51,218 bases of DNA from contig JAKSJQ010000011.1 in NCBI GenBank assembly GCA_024402115.1, positions 1 through 51,218 of the forward strand, given 5' to 3'. A model generated the notes under the pieces. That model saw only the letters and a list, made by a program, of their open reading frames with translations. It ran no database searches and was not told the origin of the DNA. Of this stretch, positions 49,394-51,218 are shown one piece after another; within the stretch, counting starts at the first letter, position 1, and every line of letters begins with the position of its first letter. The translations under genes were made by a program, and so were the position numbers. Origin of the DNA: Bacteroidales bacterium (GTDB lineage: Bacteria > Bacteroidota > Bacteroidia > Bacteroidales > UBA932).

Positions 49394-51120
49394 TGTCCGA
49401 GGACAACACATACATGATACCGACTTCCATCAAGGAAGTTCAGGCTCTTGGATGGGATTACATAGACGTCATCTTCTTTACCGGTGACGCTTTCATTGAC
49501 CATCCGTCCTTCGGTACGGCAGTTATTTCGCGATGGCTTCAGAAATGGGGCTATCGCGTTGCCGTTGTTCCCCAGCCCAATTGGAGGGACGACCTGAGGG
49601 ATTTCCGTAAGCTTGGACGGCCGAGGCTCTATTTCGCGGTCAATTCCGGAGCGATGGATTCAATGGTCAACCACTACACCGCATCGAAGAGGCTGCGCAG
49701 CGACGATGCATATACCCCGGAGGGCAGGGCAGGGGCGCGCCCAGACTATGCCGTAACGGTGTATACTCAGATCCTGAAGAAGCTCTTTCCGGATGTCCCG
49801 GTGGTCATTGGCGGTATCGAGGCAAGCCTCAGGCGAGTCACCCACTACGACTATTGGAAGGATGAGCTCATGCCGTCCATACTCTTCACCAGCGGGGCTG
49901 ACTGGCTGTGCTACGGAATGGGTGAGAGACCTATGCTCGAACTGACCAAGGCCATAGAGGCGGACAGGAACGTAAACGACATTCGCAAGATTCCTCAGCT
50001 GGCCTTCCTGATGAAGGGACGCTGCAAGAATCAGGATGCCCTGTACCTGAATTCATTCGAGGTCTGCAAGAGGGACAAGAAGGCCTTCGCTCAGAACTTC
50101 CACCATGTGGAACTGCTGGCCAACATGATGCATCCCAAGGTGATAATAGAACCGGTGGGGGACGGCTACGTGCAGATCAATCCGACCTATCCTCCAGCAA
50201 GCGAGAAGGAGATGGACTCGTTCTGGGACCTTCCTTTCACCAAACTTCCTCACCCTCGATACAAGGGCAAGCGTATCCCGGCCTATGATATGATCAAGTT
50301 CTCCATCAACACCCATCGCGGGTGTTTCGGAGGATGTAATTTCTGTACCATCGCAGCCCATCAGGGAAAGTTTATACAGTCGCGTTCCGAGGATTCCATC
50401 ATCCGAGAGGTCCAGGGCCTGAAGAAACTGCCTGATTTCGCGGGAAACATTTCCGATCTCGGCGCTCCTACCGCGAACATGTACGGCATGCATGGAAAGA
50501 ATCAGGAACTGTGCTCGAAGTGCGTGCGTCAGTCCTGCCTTTTCCCTTCTCCATGCAAGAACATGAACCGTTCGCACGAGCGTCTGCTCGGTCTATATGG
50601 CAGGGTCTCAACGGTGAAGGGCATCAGACATTCGTACATAGGCAGCGGAATTCGCTATGACCTTTTCCTCGACGAGAACGGATTCATAGACGATACGTCA
50701 TATCCATATCTCAAGGAACTCGTGCTCCAGCATACTTCCGGCAGGCTCAAGGTGGCTCCGGAGCATACCGAGGACGATGTCCTGAAGATGATGGGAAAGC
50801 CTTCCTTCAAGCTTTTCGAGAGGTTGAGGGTCGAGTTTGACAAGATCGTGAGAAGCTCTGACAGGAACTGCGAGCTTGTTCCGTATTTCATCTCGTCTCA
50901 CCCTGGCTGTACCATGCAGCATATGGACAAGCTTTGCCATAAGCCGGCTCTGAGGGGCATTTATATGGATCAGGTGCAGGATTTCACTCCGACTCCGATG
51001 ACGACCTCGTCGGTGATGTTCTACAGCGGAATCGATCCTAGGACCATGAAACCGGTGTTCGTGGAAAGGAACATGGACCGCAAGAAGATGCAGAAGTCCT
51101 TCTTTTTCAAAAAAAAGTGA
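49393..51120 (+). CDS. ygiQ: YgiQ family radical SAM protein
   Basis: A 575-residue radical SAM protein. An N-terminal domain (MIPTSIKEVQALGWDYIDVIFFTGDAF in part) resembles B12-binding-type regions of the family. The 4Fe-4S motif is CFGGCNFC, with Cys311, Cys315 and Cys318 (CX3CX2C), and a second cysteine cluster follows (CSKCVRQSCLFPSPC). The C-terminal part carries RLKVAPEHTEDDVL and the TPTPMTTSSVMFYSGIDP end. The reaction of YgiQ is not known. It is slightly short compared with the 600-700 residues common in the family. Translation is coupled to argS by a one-base overlap. Confidence 0.93.
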   Translation: MSEDNTYMIPTSIKEVQALGWDYIDVIFFTGDAFIDHPSFGTAVISRWLQKWGYRVAVVPQPNWRDDLRDFRKLGRPRLYFAVNSGAMDSMVNHYTASKRLRSDDAYTPEGRAGARPDYAVTVYTQILKKLFPDVPVVIGGIEASLRRVTHYDYWKDELMPSILFTSGADWLCYGMGERPMLELTKAIEADRNVNDIRKIPQLAFLMKGRCKNQDALYLNSFEVCKRDKKAFAQNFHHVELLANMMHPKVIIEPVGDGYVQINPTYPPASEKEMDSFWDLPFTKLPHPRYKGKRIPAYDMIKFSINTHRGCFGGCNFCTIAAHQGKFIQSRSEDSIIREVQGLKKLPDFAGNISDLGAPTANMYGMHGKNQELCSKCVRQSCLFPSPCKNMNRSHERLLGLYGRVSTVKGIRHSYIGSGIRYDLFLDENGFIDDTSYPYLKELVLQHTSGRLKVAPEHTEDDVLKMMGKPSFKLFERLRVEFDKIVRSSDRNCELVPYFISSHPGCTMQHMDKLCHKPALRGIYMDQVQDFTPTPMTTSSVMFYSGIDPRTMKPVFVERNMDRKKMQKSFFFKKK

Positions 51121-51129
51121 CAATAGTTA

Positions 51130-51159
51130 TTTGCATTAGAAAAAATTGTTCTATTATTG
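51130..51159 (+). promoter_or_regulatory. Possible promoter upstream of the truncated last gene
   Basis: TTTG (51130-51133), 18 bp, and TATTATTG (51152-51159), one mismatch from TAnnTTTG. It lies between ygiQ and an ATG at 51199 with a leader of about 34 nt. Confidence 0.35.
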
Positions 51160-51198
51160 CATCCGATTTGAAACTCACAAAAGCGATCTAAAACCAGT

Positions 51199-51218
51199 AT
51201 GGAGCAGAAGAAAAGAGC
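51199..51218 (+). CDS. First codons of a gene running out of the window
   Basis: An ATG at 51199 opens a frame coding MEQKKR up to the window end. A possible promoter lies before it. Too little is present to say what it is, and the start itself is provisional. Confidence 0.3.

Overview
The window looks like a core-chromosome segment of a Bacteroidota genome, most likely order Bacteroidales. I base this on the TAnnTTTG-type -7 promoter boxes in front of most transcription units, the near absence of Shine-Dalgarno sequences, the 286-residue primary sigma factor, Bacteroidota-typical families (DUF3822, DUF4293, DUF3820 exonuclease, GlsA/GlsB-like glycine-lipid acyltransferases, paired FKBP lipoproteins) and many lipoproteins with an xxSC-type lipobox. 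Genus cannot be told from the sequence alone. No phage, transposon, CRISPR array or rRNA is visible. Genes are tightly packed, with ATGA or TAATG overlaps, and no gene-free stretch exceeds 300 bp.

Layout. 1-2.9 kb: 3' end of tpiA, then a minus-strand operon (hypothetical membrane-anchored protein, DUF3822, rsmD, ybaK). 3-8.8 kb: plus-strand chain nrnA, two FKBP lipoproteins, MATE exporter, cytidylate-kinase-like protein, serine hydrolase. 8.9-12.2 kb: CoA-transferase (minus) divergent from mazG, then prfA. 12.3-15.7 kb: fabF and a DUF4293 membrane protein (minus), divergent from a nucleoside phosphorylase and an M48 lipoprotein protease. 15.7-22.2 kb: a candidate 39-codon gene, clpC (minus) divergent from gyrA, then a TPR protein. 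22.3-26.4 kb: phoH and capA-like (minus), divergent from a SPOR lipoprotein and a pseudo-M28/TonB protein. 26.4-33 kb: leuS, YitT, a membrane-bound AraC-type regulator, ettA. 33-36.5 kb: minus-strand mnmA, glsA, glsB. 36.5-41.5 kb: cdd, SRP RNA, tRNA-Gly(CCC), M16 protease, HI0933-type flavoprotein (minus), tRNA-Thr(CGT). 41.5-45.1 kb: BtuF/FhuD-like lipoprotein; dnaN, DEDDh exonuclease and a degenerate FAH-fold protein (minus). 45.3-51.2 kb: degP, rpoD, argS, ygiQ and the first codons of another gene.

Most genes are housekeeping: translation (prfA, leuS, argS, ettA, mnmA, rsmD, ybaK, two tRNAs), replication and transcription (dnaN, gyrA, rpoD), envelope protein quality control (degP, FKBPs, M48, M16), lipid synthesis (fabF, glsA/B) and nucleotide salvage or sanitation (cdd, nucleoside phosphorylase, mazG, nrnA). 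Several genes sit in back-to-back pairs with promoter boxes a few tens of bases apart or overlapping.

I did not find a convincing new multi-gene system. The most notable items are two proteins that have lost catalytic metal ligands (an M28 peptidase domain fused to a TonB C-terminal domain, and an FAH-family protein beside dnaN and an exonuclease), a ClpC without its coiled-coil middle domain, a palindrome over the start region of a membrane-bound AraC regulator, an unusually long MnmA, a probable leaderless capA transcript, and a candidate small gene with its own promoter box.
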